NCBI GenBank assembly: GCA_963932545.1
Contig: CAWVRH010000013.1
Coordinates: 3,363 to 67,362 of the forward strand
Direction of reading: 5' to 3'
DNA length: 64,000 nucleotides
Source of the DNA: UBA8337 sp963932545
GTDB lineage: Bacteria > Pseudomonadota > Alphaproteobacteria > RS24
In this document: positions 27,101 to 35,128 of the stretch, one piece after another
Position numbering within the stretch: the first letter of the stretch is position 1
Layout: every line of letters starts with the position of its first letter
Position numbers and translations under genes: made by a program
The notes under the pieces: generated by a model
What the model saw: the letters and a program-made list of their open reading frames with translations, nothing else
Database searches by the model: none
Told to the model about the DNA's origin: nothing

Positions 27101-27562
27101 GTCGAGGAGCGCAAGTCGAAAGACAAAGGCAATCCTTATGCTTTCATCACGTTATCCGACCCGACGGGGCAGTTTGAGATGATGGCGTTTTCCAAAGCGC
27201 TAGATGCGTCGCGCGAGCATATGCAAGTTGGGGCTTTGGTGGTCTCGACCGTGAAAATTGAGCGCGACGACGGGCAATTGCGCCTGCTGATGCAAGGCAT
27301 GCGCCCCGTCGATGATGTGGCCGCGCACACGGAAGCAGGCTTGCGGATTTTCATTGAGAAACCTGAAGCCTGTGCGGGCTTAAAAGCGCGTCTCGAGGAT
27401 GTTGAGAAGCCACGCCATAAAACCGGCGGGGAGGTGTCGTTGATTTTGATGAGCCCGGAACGCGAGGTAGAACTGCGCCTACCTAATAAATATGCCATCA
27501 ACCCGCGCATCACGGGCGCCATTAAGGCGGTTCCTGGCGTTTTGCACGTCGAAGAAGTGTAA
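24161..27562 (+). CDS. dnaE: DNA polymerase III subunit alpha
   Basis: Replicative DNA polymerase, 1133 residues, type dnaE1. PHP domain at the N-terminus (F-I-H-L-R-T-H-S-A-Y-S-L-L-E-G-A near 8-23), palm with P-D-F-D-I-D-F near residue 390 carrying the catalytic aspartates, then the finger, helix-hairpin-helix and OB domains. ATG 24161 follows a strong AAGGGGGG Shine-Dalgarno; ATG 24173 is a weaker alternative. The 196 bp upstream, between the small SOS peptide and this start, shows no clear promoter. Confidence 0.97.
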   Translation: MVNLMRPKFIHLRTHSAYSLLEGALPIRTLTQTAVAARMPALAVTDRNNLFGALEFAETAAAIGIQPIIGATLRVRDGEEDEGDIALLVKNRAGYDNLMALISAAHLQDEGKLGPGVEETLMARHADGLICLTGGPDGPMDKLLASNRKDKAETKLLNYINIFKDNIYVELQRYPDALDEETETALIDFAYAHDLPLVATNQAYFASVDDYRAHDALICIAEGRYLNESDRRRLTPDHRLKSAEEMCALFADLPEAIESSIEIAQRCAFRPTEHPPILPVFAEGDELDVLSKQAHEGLTERLKQIVPATEEANYRERLDFELKVIGDMGFPGYFLIVADFIKWSKSQNIAVGPGRGSGAGSVVAWALTITDLDPLRFNLLFERFLNPERVSMPDFDIDFCQSRRDEVITYVQQKYGRDQVAQIITFGKLQARAVLRDVGRVLQMPYGQIDRLTKMVPNNPASPVTLSEAIEQEPRMQAERDSDPQVAELLEISLKLEGLYRHASTHAAGVVIGDRPLQELVALYRDPKSDMPVTQFNMKWVEKAGLVKFDFLGLKTLTVLEKAVELIESTGTTVDIHNLPLDDEKTYELLGRGDTIGVFQLESSGMRDVLRKMRPDKFEDIIALVALYRPGPMDNIPTYIACKMGEKEPDYMHDSLKSILEETYGVMIYQEQVMQIAQTLSGYSLGEADLLRRAMGKKIQAEMTAQKARFIDGAVELEVNRNQAALIFDQVDSFAGYGFNKSHAAAYALIAYQTAWLKANHPVAFYAASMSLDFERTEKLNSFKQDAAKHDITTCTPDVNRSLAAFSIEGDQIFYALAAIRNVGSLAMQGVVDERMENGPFKDVFDFARRTAGIGLNKRLLEHLIAAGALDSLEPDRAKLMGGIGVLLGEASIAQNEKETQQDNLFGEADVSESVVLPAALVPWSAIDRLTHEYNALGFFLSGHPLDDYKTLLKRARVASFEDLESRVEKEVMVAGAITKVEERKSKDKGNPYAFITLSDPTGQFEMMAFSKALDASREHMQVGALVVSTVKIERDDGQLRLLMQGMRPVDDVAAHTEAGLRIFIEKPEACAGLKARLEDVEKPRHKTGGEVSLILMSPEREVELRLPNKYAINPRITGAIKAVPGVLHVEEV

Positions 27563-27595
27563 ATTTCGCGCCATTTGGAACCCGCGCATAATCGC

Positions 27596-27624
27596 TTGCC
27601 AGACGGGCGATAATTACCTATACC
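27596..27624 (+). promoter_or_regulatory. Likely rpsB-tsf promoter
   Basis: TTGCCA (27596-27601), 17 bp, TATACC (27619-27624). Transcription from near 27631 would give a leader of about 104 nt that contains the folded element at 27639-27703. Confidence 0.5.
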
Positions 27625-27638
27625 ACGGCTATTACTCA

Positions 27639-27703
27639 CGCAGGGAATGCCCTCTTTCCGGGGCGCTCTTCGTGTCGCACATGGTGTGCGATGACCCCCT
27701 GCG
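27639..27703 (+). promoter_or_regulatory. Three-way-junction 5' leader of rpsB, candidate S2 autoregulatory element
   Basis: Outer stem CGCAGGG (27639-27645) pairs with CCCTGCG (27697-27703). Inside are two hairpins: GCCC/GGGC (27649-27652 with 27661-27664) and a perfect 7-bp TCGCACA-TGG-TGTGCGA (27675-27691). The element ends 31 nt before the rpsB start. Leaders binding ribosomal protein S2 are known in other bacteria; whether this fold belongs to one of those families is inference. Confidence 0.5.
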
Positions 27704-27734
27704 GCGGATTAACGAGAGAAAGGAAGGCAACGCT

Positions 27735-28652
27735 ATGGCTCTGCCCGATTACAACATGCGACAACTGCTAGAAGCAGGGGTCCACTTTGGTCACCAAACA
27801 CACCGTTGGAACCCTAAAATGGCACCGTATATTTTCGGTGGCCGCAACGGTATTCACATTATGGATCTGTCGAAAACAGTTCCGATGCTGCACCAAGCTC
27901 TGGTTACGGTTCAAGATGTTATCGCCTCTGGCGGTCGTATCCTGTTCGTCGGCACCAAGCGTCAAGCGGCTGAGCCGATTGCTCGCCACGCGACACAGTG
28001 CGCCCAATATTACATGAACTCTCGTTGGCTCGGCGGCACGCTGACCAACTGGCAAACCATTTCGAAATCCATCAAGCGTCTGCGCGAATTGGAAGCGAAA
28101 CTCGACGGAGAAGGCTCTGGCGGTTTGACCAAGAAAGAAGTTCTCAACCTCACGCGCGAACGCGCCAAACTAGAGCTTGCGCTCGGTGGCATTAAAGATA
28201 TGGGTGGCGTTCCCGAACTGATGTTCGTTGTCGATACCAATAAAGAAGCCATCGCCATCGCAGAAGCGAAAACTTTGGGTATTCCGGTGATTGCCATCGT
28301 CGACAGCAATTGCGATCCAGACAGCATTGATTTCCCGATTCCGGGCAATGATGATGCGTCGCGCGCGATTGAGTTGTATTGCGATTTGATTTCAAAAGCG
28401 GTTATTGCTGGCATCGAAGCTAGTAGTTCTGCCTCGGGTGTTGATTTGGGCGCGGCTGTTGAGCCGATGGCCGAGCCAGCTTTGGAAGCAGCTCCAGCCC
28501 CAGAAGCCGCTCCAGCTCCAGTGGTTGGTGAAGCCCCAGCCCCAGAAGCCACTCCAGCTCCAGTGGTTGGTGAAGCCCCAGCCCCAGAAGCCCCAGTGGC
28601 TGCTGAAGCTGTTGTTGAAGCCCCAGCCGCAGAAGTAACACCTGAAGCGTAA
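27735..28652 (+). CDS. rpsB: 30S ribosomal protein S2 with Ala/Pro-rich tail
   Basis: Small-subunit protein, 305 residues. The first 240 or so are standard S2 (M-R-Q-L-L-E-A-G-V-H-F-G-H-Q-T and the N-K-E-A-I-A-I-A-E-A region). The last 60 residues are an Ala-Pro-Glu-rich low-complexity extension with a 14-residue tandem repeat encoded by 42-bp DNA repeats; such extensions occur in some alphaproteobacterial S2 proteins. An upstream in-frame start at 27492 lies in dnaE; ATG 27735 has the Shine-Dalgarno AAAGGAAGG. Confidence 0.97.
   Translation: MALPDYNMRQLLEAGVHFGHQTHRWNPKMAPYIFGGRNGIHIMDLSKTVPMLHQALVTVQDVIASGGRILFVGTKRQAAEPIARHATQCAQYYMNSRWLGGTLTNWQTISKSIKRLRELEAKLDGEGSGGLTKKEVLNLTRERAKLELALGGIKDMGGVPELMFVVDTNKEAIAIAEAKTLGIPVIAIVDSNCDPDSIDFPIPGNDDASRAIELYCDLISKAVIAGIEASSSASGVDLGAAVEPMAEPALEAAPAPEAAPAPVVGEAPAPEATPAPVVGEAPAPEAPVAAEAVVEAPAAEVTPEA
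28491..28594 (+). repeat. 42-bp tandem repeat in the rpsB tail
   Basis: Two near-identical 42-bp units (28491-28532 and 28533-28574, differing at only a few positions) plus a partial third from 28575. Each encodes 14 residues rich in Ala, Pro and Glu with a V-V-G-E block. In-frame unit length points to slippage-driven length variation. Confidence 0.85.
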
Positions 28653-28680
28653 CGCGCCTTTGATATTAGGAGATAGTCCC

Positions 28681-29613
28681 ATGAGCAATATTACAGCAAG
28701 CATGGTTAAAGAACTGCGTGAAACATCTGGCGCAGGCATGATGGATTGCAAAACAGCCCTTCAAGAAAACGACGGCAACATTGAAGCCGCCGTGGATTGG
28801 TTGCGCACCAAAGGTTTGGCCAAAGCGGCCAAAAAAGCCGGTCGTGTTGCCGCCGAAGGTCTGGTTGGCGTGATGTCCAGTGGCACCTCGGGTGCTGTTG
28901 TAGAAGTTAATTCCGAAACCGATTTTGTGGCGCGTAACGATACGTTCCAAAGCATGGTCCGCGAAATCGCTGGCGTCGCTTTGAGCGGGAGCGTTGCCCA
29001 TGAAGATCTGCTTGCCGCAGATTTTCCGGGAGCTGGTAAATCGGTTGAAGCCCATGTCACCGAGATGGTTGGCACAATCGGCGAAAACATGACGGTGCGT
29101 CGCTCGCAAAAACTGAGCGTCGAAAAAGGTGTTATCGCTAGTTACATTCACGGCGCTGTGGTCGATGGCCTTGGCAAAATTGGTGTGTTGGTTGCGCTAG
29201 AATCGACAGGCGACACGGATAAACTGGAAGCCTTGGGTCGCCAAATTGCGATGCATGTTGCGGCCACGAGCCCATTGGCTGCCAATGAATCCGATTTGGA
29301 TCCAGCTGAGATTGAACGCGAACGCGCCGTTTTGGTAGCCGAAGCGAAAGAGAGCGGCAAGCCAGACGAAATCATCGAGAAAATGGTTGATGGTCGTATT
29401 CGCAAGTTCCTCGAGGAAGTTGTGTTGACCAGCCAGGTTTTCGTGATTGATGGCGAAACGCGAATTTCGAAAGTTCTCGAAAATGCTGCCGCCGATGTCG
29501 GCGCGCCTGTAGCCTTGAAAGCGTTTGTGCGCTTTGAACTGGGCGAAGGCGTGGACAAGGGCGAAGAAGCAGATTTCGCAGCCGAAGTTGCCGCCGCTGT
29601 AGGTAGCAATTAA
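28681..29613 (+). CDS. tsf: Elongation factor Ts
   Basis: Guanine nucleotide exchange factor for EF-Tu, 310 residues. N-terminal UBA-like domain (V-K-E-L-R-E-T-S-G-A-G-M-M-D-C-K), the T-D-F-V-A-R-N motif near residue 80, then the core and dimerisation regions. ATG 28681 follows TAGGAGA; an earlier in-frame start at 28660 has no support. Co-transcribed with rpsB (28 bp gap). Confidence 0.97.
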   Translation: MSNITASMVKELRETSGAGMMDCKTALQENDGNIEAAVDWLRTKGLAKAAKKAGRVAAEGLVGVMSSGTSGAVVEVNSETDFVARNDTFQSMVREIAGVALSGSVAHEDLLAADFPGAGKSVEAHVTEMVGTIGENMTVRRSQKLSVEKGVIASYIHGAVVDGLGKIGVLVALESTGDTDKLEALGRQIAMHVAATSPLAANESDLDPAEIERERAVLVAEAKESGKPDEIIEKMVDGRIRKFLEEVVLTSQVFVIDGETRISKVLENAAADVGAPVALKAFVRFELGEGVDKGEEADFAAEVAAAVGSN

Positions 29614-29678
29614 GCCGCTTCGCATCCGTTAATTTTTTTCTGTTTAGAAAACTTTAGCGTCTATCTTAAGGGTCGATT

Positions 29679-29722
29679 ATTGGCTTAGGGTGGGTGTGAG
29701 GAATCGCGCCATATTGGCTTAG
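29679..29722 (+). repeat. Pair of 10-bp direct repeats upstream of pyrH
   Basis: ATTGGCTTAG occurs at 29679-29688 and again at 29713-29722 in the tsf-pyrH gap. The second copy is 18 bp before the pyrH start. Could be a regulatory site or chance. Confidence 0.3.
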
Positions 29723-29740
29723 AAGAACGGGGAGAGTTTC

Positions 29741-30469
29741 ATGTCTGGAAGTCCGAAATACAAACGGGTTCTACTGAAAGTATCTGGCGAAGCTCTTATG
29801 GGCGACGGCCAATACGGCATTGATGTGGCTACCGTCGACCGCATCGCCGAAGAAGTAAAAGACGCACTCGCCCAAGGCTCTGAAGTTTGCATGGTGATTG
29901 GTGGCGGCAATATTTTTCGCGGCCTCACCGGCGCTGCCGATGGTATGGACCGCTCGTCGGCCGACTATATGGGCATGTTGGCCACCATTATGAACGCGCT
30001 GGCCATGCAAAATGGCCTCGAGCGCAAAGGGGTTCAAACCCGTGTGTTGTCGGCCATTCCGATGACCAGTGTTTGCGAGCCTTATATCCGTCGTCGCGCG
30101 ATGCGGCATATGGAGAAGGGCCGCGTGGTTATTTTTGCGGCTGGCACGGGAAACCCTTTTTTCACCACAGATACGGCGGCTGCTTTGCGAGCGGCTGAGA
30201 TGAATTGCGATGCGCTGATGAAGGGCACCAATGTCGACGGCGTTTATAGTGCCGACCCCAAAACCGACCCGAGCGCCACCCGCTTCGACCGCCTCAGCTA
30301 TATGGATGTGCTGTCGAAAGATTTAAAAGTTATGGATGCGTCTGCCGTGTCGCTATCGCGCGAGAACGGCATTCCCATTATTGTGTTTTCCATTCAAGAG
30401 TCCGGTGCTTTCACCCAAGTGCTGCAAGGCAAAGGCGCTTGCACCCTTGTGGAAGATGTGCAGGCTTAA
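29741..30469 (+). CDS. pyrH: Uridylate kinase
   Basis: Converts UMP to UDP in pyrimidine nucleotide synthesis; 242-residue bacterial-type hexameric amino-acid kinase fold. Conserved blocks: L-K-V-S-G-E-A-L near residue 9, V-I-G-G-G-N-I-F-R-G near 51-60 and A-A-G-T-G-N-P-F-F-T-T-D-T-A near 134-147. Strong Shine-Dalgarno GGGGAGAG before ATG 29741. Followed by frr after a 20-bp gap. Confidence 0.97.
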   Translation: MSGSPKYKRVLLKVSGEALMGDGQYGIDVATVDRIAEEVKDALAQGSEVCMVIGGGNIFRGLTGAADGMDRSSADYMGMLATIMNALAMQNGLERKGVQTRVLSAIPMTSVCEPYIRRRAMRHMEKGRVVIFAAGTGNPFFTTDTAAALRAAEMNCDALMKGTNVDGVYSADPKTDPSATRFDRLSYMDVLSKDLKVMDASAVSLSRENGIPIIVFSIQESGAFTQVLQGKGACTLVEDVQA

Positions 30470-30489
30470 GGTTTAGAGGAAGAAATAAA

Positions 30490-31044
30490 ATGAGTATTGA
30501 TACAGATGATATTGAACGCCGCATGGATGGCGCCCTCACGGCTTTTAAAGCCGACTTGGCAGGCCTGCGAACCGGACGCGCAAGCGCTGCTTTGCTAGAG
30601 CCGATTATGGTCGATGCTTATGGGCAAATGATGCCGATATCGCAAGTGGGCACGATTGCCGTCCCCGAGCCGCGCATGTTGTCGGTTCAGGTTTGGGACA
30701 AGGGGCAAGTGACGCTCGTTGAAAAAGCCATTCGCGAGAGCAATCTTAATTTGAACCCAATGACCGAAGGTCAACTTATTCGCATTCCGTTGCCAGAGCT
30801 GAACGAAGAGCGCCGCGAAGAATTGGTTAAAGTGGCTGGCAATTATGCTGAGCAGGCCCGCGTGTCGGTTCGCAATGTGCGTCGCGATGGCATGGATCAA
30901 ATTAAGAAAGCCGAAAAAGACAGCGACATCTCGCAAGATGACGCCAAGATTTATTCGGATGAAGTGCAAGAGCTGACCGATAAAACCATTAAGCTGGTGG
31001 ATGAAACCCTGACCACGAAGGAAAGTGAAATCCGGCAAGTCTGA
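30490..31044 (+). CDS. frr: Ribosome recycling factor
   Basis: Splits post-termination ribosomes together with EF-G. The 184 residues show the L-R-T-G-R-A-S-A-A-L-L motif near the N-terminus and the long helical C-terminus with V-R-N-V-R-R-D-G. ATG 30490 follows TTAGAGGAAGAA; the upstream in-frame start at 30439 overlaps pyrH. Confidence 0.97.
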   Translation: MSIDTDDIERRMDGALTAFKADLAGLRTGRASAALLEPIMVDAYGQMMPISQVGTIAVPEPRMLSVQVWDKGQVTLVEKAIRESNLNLNPMTEGQLIRIPLPELNEERREELVKVAGNYAEQARVSVRNVRRDGMDQIKKAEKDSDISQDDAKIYSDEVQELTDKTIKLVDETLTTKESEIRQV

Positions 31045-31056
31045 CCGGAGCGCATC

Positions 31057-31800
31057 ATGCCAGAGGCTGTTGACCCCATAAATATTCCAACCCATGTGGC
31101 TATCGTTATGGATGGCAATGGGCGTTGGGCGCAGCAGCGCGGGCTTTCACGCCAAGAGGGGCACCGCAAAGGCGTAGAGGCCTTACGCCAAATTGTGCGC
31201 GATGCGGGCACTGAGGGTATTGGCTATCTCACGGTATTTTCTTTTTCGACACAAAATTGGGGTCGGCCAAAATTAGAGGTCGATTTTTTAATGTCGTTGC
31301 TGCAACGCTATATCGAGAGCGATTTGGCGGAGCTGCATAACGAAGGCGTGCGCGTTCGCATTATTGGTCGCCGTACGGGATTGTCGACTAAAATTTGCCA
31401 ATTGATTGACCGTGCCGAAACGCTGACCGCCGATAACACCAATATGTATTTGCAAATCGCATTTAATTATGGCGCGCGCGAAGAAATTGCCGATGCCGCC
31501 TCGCGCTTGGCGCGCCGTGCCGCCGCCGGCACCTTGGATGCGGCCTCCATTACGCCCGAAGTATTAGATGCCGAAATGCTGACAGGTGGTATGCCAGACC
31601 CGGATTTAATTATTCGTACCAGTGGCGAATATCGATTGAGCAATTTTTTACTCTGGCAAAGTGCTTATACAGAGTTCTATTTTACCGATACGCTATGGCC
31701 AGATTTCGATCGCGATGCGTTAAAGCTCGCTATCGAATTTTATGCCAAACGCGATCGTCGCTTTGGGTTGCTAAATGAGCAAGTCAAGGAAGCCGAGTAG
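31057..31800 (+). CDS. uppS: Isoprenyl transferase, undecaprenyl diphosphate synthase
   Basis: Makes the C55 lipid carrier precursor for peptidoglycan and other envelope polymers. Conserved I-V-M-D-G-N-G-R-W-A near residue 15-24 (catalytic Asp) and the R-T-S-G-E-Y-R-L-S-N-F-L-L-W-Q block near 188-202. 247 residues, full length, 12 bp after frr. Confidence 0.96.
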   Translation: MPEAVDPINIPTHVAIVMDGNGRWAQQRGLSRQEGHRKGVEALRQIVRDAGTEGIGYLTVFSFSTQNWGRPKLEVDFLMSLLQRYIESDLAELHNEGVRVRIIGRRTGLSTKICQLIDRAETLTADNTNMYLQIAFNYGAREEIADAASRLARRAAAGTLDAASITPEVLDAEMLTGGMPDPDLIIRTSGEYRLSNFLLWQSAYTEFYFTDTLWPDFDRDALKLAIEFYAKRDRRFGLLNEQVKEAE

Positions 31801-31816
31801 ATCGGTTGGGGGAATT

Positions 31817-32656
31817 ATGTCGAAACCAATAAAACCAAAATTTGAAGGCCTGTTGCAGCGCGTTCGCTCGGCATTGATTTTGCTGCCATTCGTTATCGCT
31901 CCCGTCGTTTTCGGGGGCTGGTCGTTTACCGCTCTCTTGGCACTGGTTGGGTTTTTAATGGCCCGCGAATGGGGGGCTATTTTGGGCACGCCGAAGGCCA
32001 GCGCACACGTGCTTGGCGGGCTAAGCGTTATGATATTGGCTTTTGGTTTGTGGATGGGCGCGCAGGAAGCGCTAGCGCTGTGCTTTGTTTTAGTGGGTTT
32101 GGCGGTAAGTTTTGCGCTGTGGCGTGGCGAACGATTGTCACCGATTGCAGGTGGGCTTTTATATGTCGCGCTGCCCTTGGTAACCGCGCAATATTTCCGC
32201 GAAGATGCGCTCGGCATGTTGGTCGTCGCCTATGTGCTTGTCTCGGTTTGGGCGGTAGATATTTTCGCGATGTTTACGGGTAAGCTGGTGGGTGGCCCCA
32301 AATTGGCGCCCGTTATTTCGCCAAATAAAACTTGGTCTGGTTTACTCGGGGGCGTGTTCGGGGCTGGCTTGAGCGCGGTTCTGACGTTTCTTGTGGTGGT
32401 TGGTTTTGGTTTCGGGCAGGCAGATTTTATCGCCCTGATTTTCATCGCGCCACTATTGGCGGTATGCGCGCAAGGCGCTGATTTATTCGAGAGCGCTATT
32501 AAGCGTAAATTTAATGTGAAAGATTCTGGCGATATCATCCCCGGACATGGCGGATTGCTAGATCGGGTGGATGGGCTTATCGGTGTTTTGATTGTTTTGC
32601 TTGGCGTGGTTTGGCTGCGCGGAGACAGCGTATCGCAGTCCCTTTGGGTTTGGTAA
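31817..32656 (+). CDS. cdsA: Phosphatidate cytidylyltransferase
   Basis: Integral membrane enzyme converting phosphatidic acid and CTP to CDP-diacylglycerol. About seven to eight transmembrane helices in 279 residues and the C-terminal CDP-DAG synthase signature S-x-x-K-R-x-x-x-x-K-D-x-x-x-x-x-P-G-H-G-G-x-x-D-R-x-D. ATG 31817 follows GGGGGAA; ATG 31775, inside uppS, would add 14 residues. Its stop overlaps the dxr start by one base. Confidence 0.95.
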   Translation: MSKPIKPKFEGLLQRVRSALILLPFVIAPVVFGGWSFTALLALVGFLMAREWGAILGTPKASAHVLGGLSVMILAFGLWMGAQEALALCFVLVGLAVSFALWRGERLSPIAGGLLYVALPLVTAQYFREDALGMLVVAYVLVSVWAVDIFAMFTGKLVGGPKLAPVISPNKTWSGLLGGVFGAGLSAVLTFLVVVGFGFGQADFIALIFIAPLLAVCAQGADLFESAIKRKFNVKDSGDIIPGHGGLLDRVDGLIGVLIVLLGVVWLRGDSVSQSLWVW

Positions 32657-33837
32657 TGAGCCGTTCCCTTGCAATTTTTGGGGCCACGGGCACCATTGGC
32701 GACAATGCGTTAGATTTGGTTGACCGGCACGCAGATAGATTTCATGTGCAAGTGTTAAGCGCGCATAGCAATACGGATAAGCTGACTAAGCTGGCTCAAA
32801 AATACGCCCCCGATGTTTTGGTGATTGGCACCGACCAAGGGCGCGAGGCTTTGGCGCAAAGCTTGCCTGATTTTAAAGGCGATATTCTGGTCGGCGAGGC
32901 TGGCTTGCTAGAAGCGGCGCGCCATAAAGTAGATGTTGGCGTGATGGCCATTGTCGGCTTTGCCGGGCTGGCACCGGCCATGGAATGCGCGGCGCAAGGC
33001 GGAATTTTGGCTTTGGCCAATAAAGAAGCCTTGGTGGCGGCAGGGCCCTTATTGATGCAAACCGCGCATCAAAACAACACCCAAGTGCTGCCCGTTGATA
33101 GCGAGCACAATGCAATTTATCAGCTGCTGCAATTACAAACCAAAGAAACTTCGCGTAAGTCGATGTATAAGTCGATTGAGAAAATTGTTCTCACGGCTTC
33201 GGGTGGCCCGTTTCGTCAGCACACGTTGGCCGAGATGGCTAGGGTGACGCCAGCGCAGGCGGTCGCGCATCCGAATTGGGATATGGGCGCGAAGATTTCC
33301 GTGGATAGCGCCACCCTAATGAACAAAGGACTGGAGCTGATTGAAGCGCGGTATTTATTTGATATTGAGCCCGCTCGATTGGACGTGCTGGTGCATCCGC
33401 AATCGATTGTGCATGGGCTTGTGTATTTTAACGACGGCAGCGTGTTGGCGCAAAAAGGGTGTCCGGACATGCGTGTGCCCTTGGCCTATTGCATGGCTTA
33501 TCCAGAGCGTATTGCTTCGGGCGTGGCGACGCTCGATTTGGCGGCTCAGGGGCGACTGGATTTTGAAGCCGCCGACCGCGAGCGCTTTTCCTGTTTGGCC
33601 TTGGCCGAAGCCGCTATGCAAGCCGACGGAGATGCGCCTTGCGTATTGAATGCCGCCAATGAGATGGCTGTGGCGGCATTTTTGGATGGGAAAATTAGTT
33701 TTACCGCCATTGGCGATGTGGTCGACGCCGTTTTACAACAACACCAAGTCGGCGTTGTCGACAGCCTAGAGGCGATTGTCGCGACCGATGCGCGCGCGCG
33801 CCACTTGGCGGAACAGCAGATAAAAAGGGTGGCGTAA
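32656..33837 (+). CDS. dxr: 1-deoxy-D-xylulose 5-phosphate reductoisomerase
   Basis: Second step of the MEP isoprenoid pathway. N-terminal NADPH site G-A-T-G-T-I-G-D-N-A near 8-17, N-K-E-A-L-V near 121, V-D-S-E-H-N-A-I-Y-Q near 147 (metal ligands) and M-N-K-G-L-E-L-I-E-A near 221. The 393-residue length is normal. It places isoprenoid precursor supply beside uppS, which uses the product. Confidence 0.96.
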   Translation: MSRSLAIFGATGTIGDNALDLVDRHADRFHVQVLSAHSNTDKLTKLAQKYAPDVLVIGTDQGREALAQSLPDFKGDILVGEAGLLEAARHKVDVGVMAIVGFAGLAPAMECAAQGGILALANKEALVAAGPLLMQTAHQNNTQVLPVDSEHNAIYQLLQLQTKETSRKSMYKSIEKIVLTASGGPFRQHTLAEMARVTPAQAVAHPNWDMGAKISVDSATLMNKGLELIEARYLFDIEPARLDVLVHPQSIVHGLVYFNDGSVLAQKGCPDMRVPLAYCMAYPERIASGVATLDLAAQGRLDFEAADRERFSCLALAEAAMQADGDAPCVLNAANEMAVAAFLDGKISFTAIGDVVDAVLQQHQVGVVDSLEAIVATDARARHLAEQQIKRVA

Positions 33838-33962
33838 GGCACAAGCTAAAGCAGGGCCGACTTGATTTTGCCGCAATCTTGGCCGACTTTAAATTGACGT
33901 TAAAACGAGCTTTTATTCAGTCGAAAAATAGCCATAATGCAGTCAATTCTTGGGAGTAAGAC

Positions 33963-35126
33963 TTGGAAATCATCAGTAACCTCTATAGCGCCACCGGGCT
34001 GAGTTATATTGTCCCGTTTTTGTTTGTGCTGACCATTGTCGTGTTTTTTCACGAGCTCGGCCATTTCTATGCCGCGCGCCGCTGCGGCGTTCGCGTGGAA
34101 GTTTTTTCGGTCGGCTTTGGTCGCGCCATAGCGAGTTGGTATGACAAACATGGAACGCAGTGGAAAATTGGTTGGTTGCCTTTGGGCGGCTACGTAAAGT
34201 TTTTTGGTGACGAAAATGAAGCCAGCGCCAGCAACCCTGAGGCGATGGAACAGCTCGACGAAGCCGTGCGCGGGGACACTTTGTTTTATAAACCGCTTTG
34301 GCAACGTGCCATTGTTGTGGCAGCGGGGCCGATTGCTAATTTCGTTCTGGCCATTGTCATTTTTGCGTCGCTTTATTCTTTCCTCGGCCAGCGCGTTACA
34401 GACCCTATGGTTGGCGTTGTTGTGGAAGAAAGCGCGGCGGAGCGCGGAGGCCTGAAGGTCGGCGACTTGATTAAGGCAATTGATGGCAGCGAAGTGAGCA
34501 CTTTTTCGCAAGTGCGCCGCAAAGTTACCGTGAACGCCAACGTGTTGCTAGAATTTGAAGTCGATAGGGGCGGGGAAACCTTGCTGTTGAATATTGCGCC
34601 AGACCGCGTGTTGGAAACCGACCGATTTGGCAATGAATATAATTTAGGGCGCTTGGGTATTGCGGTAAATGCGACCGAAGCCAATGTGCGCCACGTGCGT
34701 TACAACCCGTTTACTGCAGTTTGGATGGGTGTCGAAGAAAGCTATTTCATCGTCGAGCAGACTTTCGTTGTTTTGGGGCGCATCATTATGGGCCGCGAAA
34801 GTGCGGAGAGCCTTGGCGGGCCTATTCGCATCGCGCAGTTATCGGGCCAAACGGCGACGCTGGGCTTGGTGGCGCTTATCAATTTGACGGCTGTTTTGTC
34901 TGTCAGCATTGGTCTTATCAATCTGTTTCCTATTCCCATGCTAGATGGCGGCCATTTAGTGTTTTATGCTTACGAAGGTATTTTTGGGAAGCCAATGTCA
35001 GCAAAAGCCCAAGATGTTGGGATGCGTATTGGCCTATCTATGGTATTAATGCTATTCGTTTTCGTGACGTGGAACGATTTATCTCGCCTCAACGTCTTTG
35101 ATCGTATTACAGGTTTCTTCGGATAA
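33963..35126 (+). CDS. rseP: Site-2 protease RseP-like, M50 family
   Basis: Intramembrane zinc metalloprotease that cleaves anti-sigma factors and signal peptides. Zinc motif H-E-L-G-H in the first transmembrane helix (near 30-34), a PDZ domain at about 135-215, and the L-D-G-G-H third-ligand motif near 325-329. TTG start at 33963 with an upstream GGGAGTAAG Shine-Dalgarno; no in-frame ATG gives the hydrophobic N-terminus. Next to bamA, as is typical. 387 residues. Confidence 0.94.
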   Translation: MEIISNLYSATGLSYIVPFLFVLTIVVFFHELGHFYAARRCGVRVEVFSVGFGRAIASWYDKHGTQWKIGWLPLGGYVKFFGDENEASASNPEAMEQLDEAVRGDTLFYKPLWQRAIVVAAGPIANFVLAIVIFASLYSFLGQRVTDPMVGVVVEESAAERGGLKVGDLIKAIDGSEVSTFSQVRRKVTVNANVLLEFEVDRGGETLLLNIAPDRVLETDRFGNEYNLGRLGIAVNATEANVRHVRYNPFTAVWMGVEESYFIVEQTFVVLGRIIMGRESAESLGGPIRIAQLSGQTATLGLVALINLTAVLSVSIGLINLFPIPMLDGGHLVFYAYEGIFGKPMSAKAQDVGMRIGLSMVLMLFVFVTWNDLSRLNVFDRITGFFG

Positions 35127-35128
35127 TT

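Noticed and set aside
28392..28751. Trp/Gly-rich open frame antisense to the rpsB tail
   Set aside because: It is the reverse complement of the Ala/Pro repeat in rpsB, with no start signal.
29614..29660. T-rich stretch after tsf as a terminator
   Set aside because: A T run is present but no stem of useful length precedes it.
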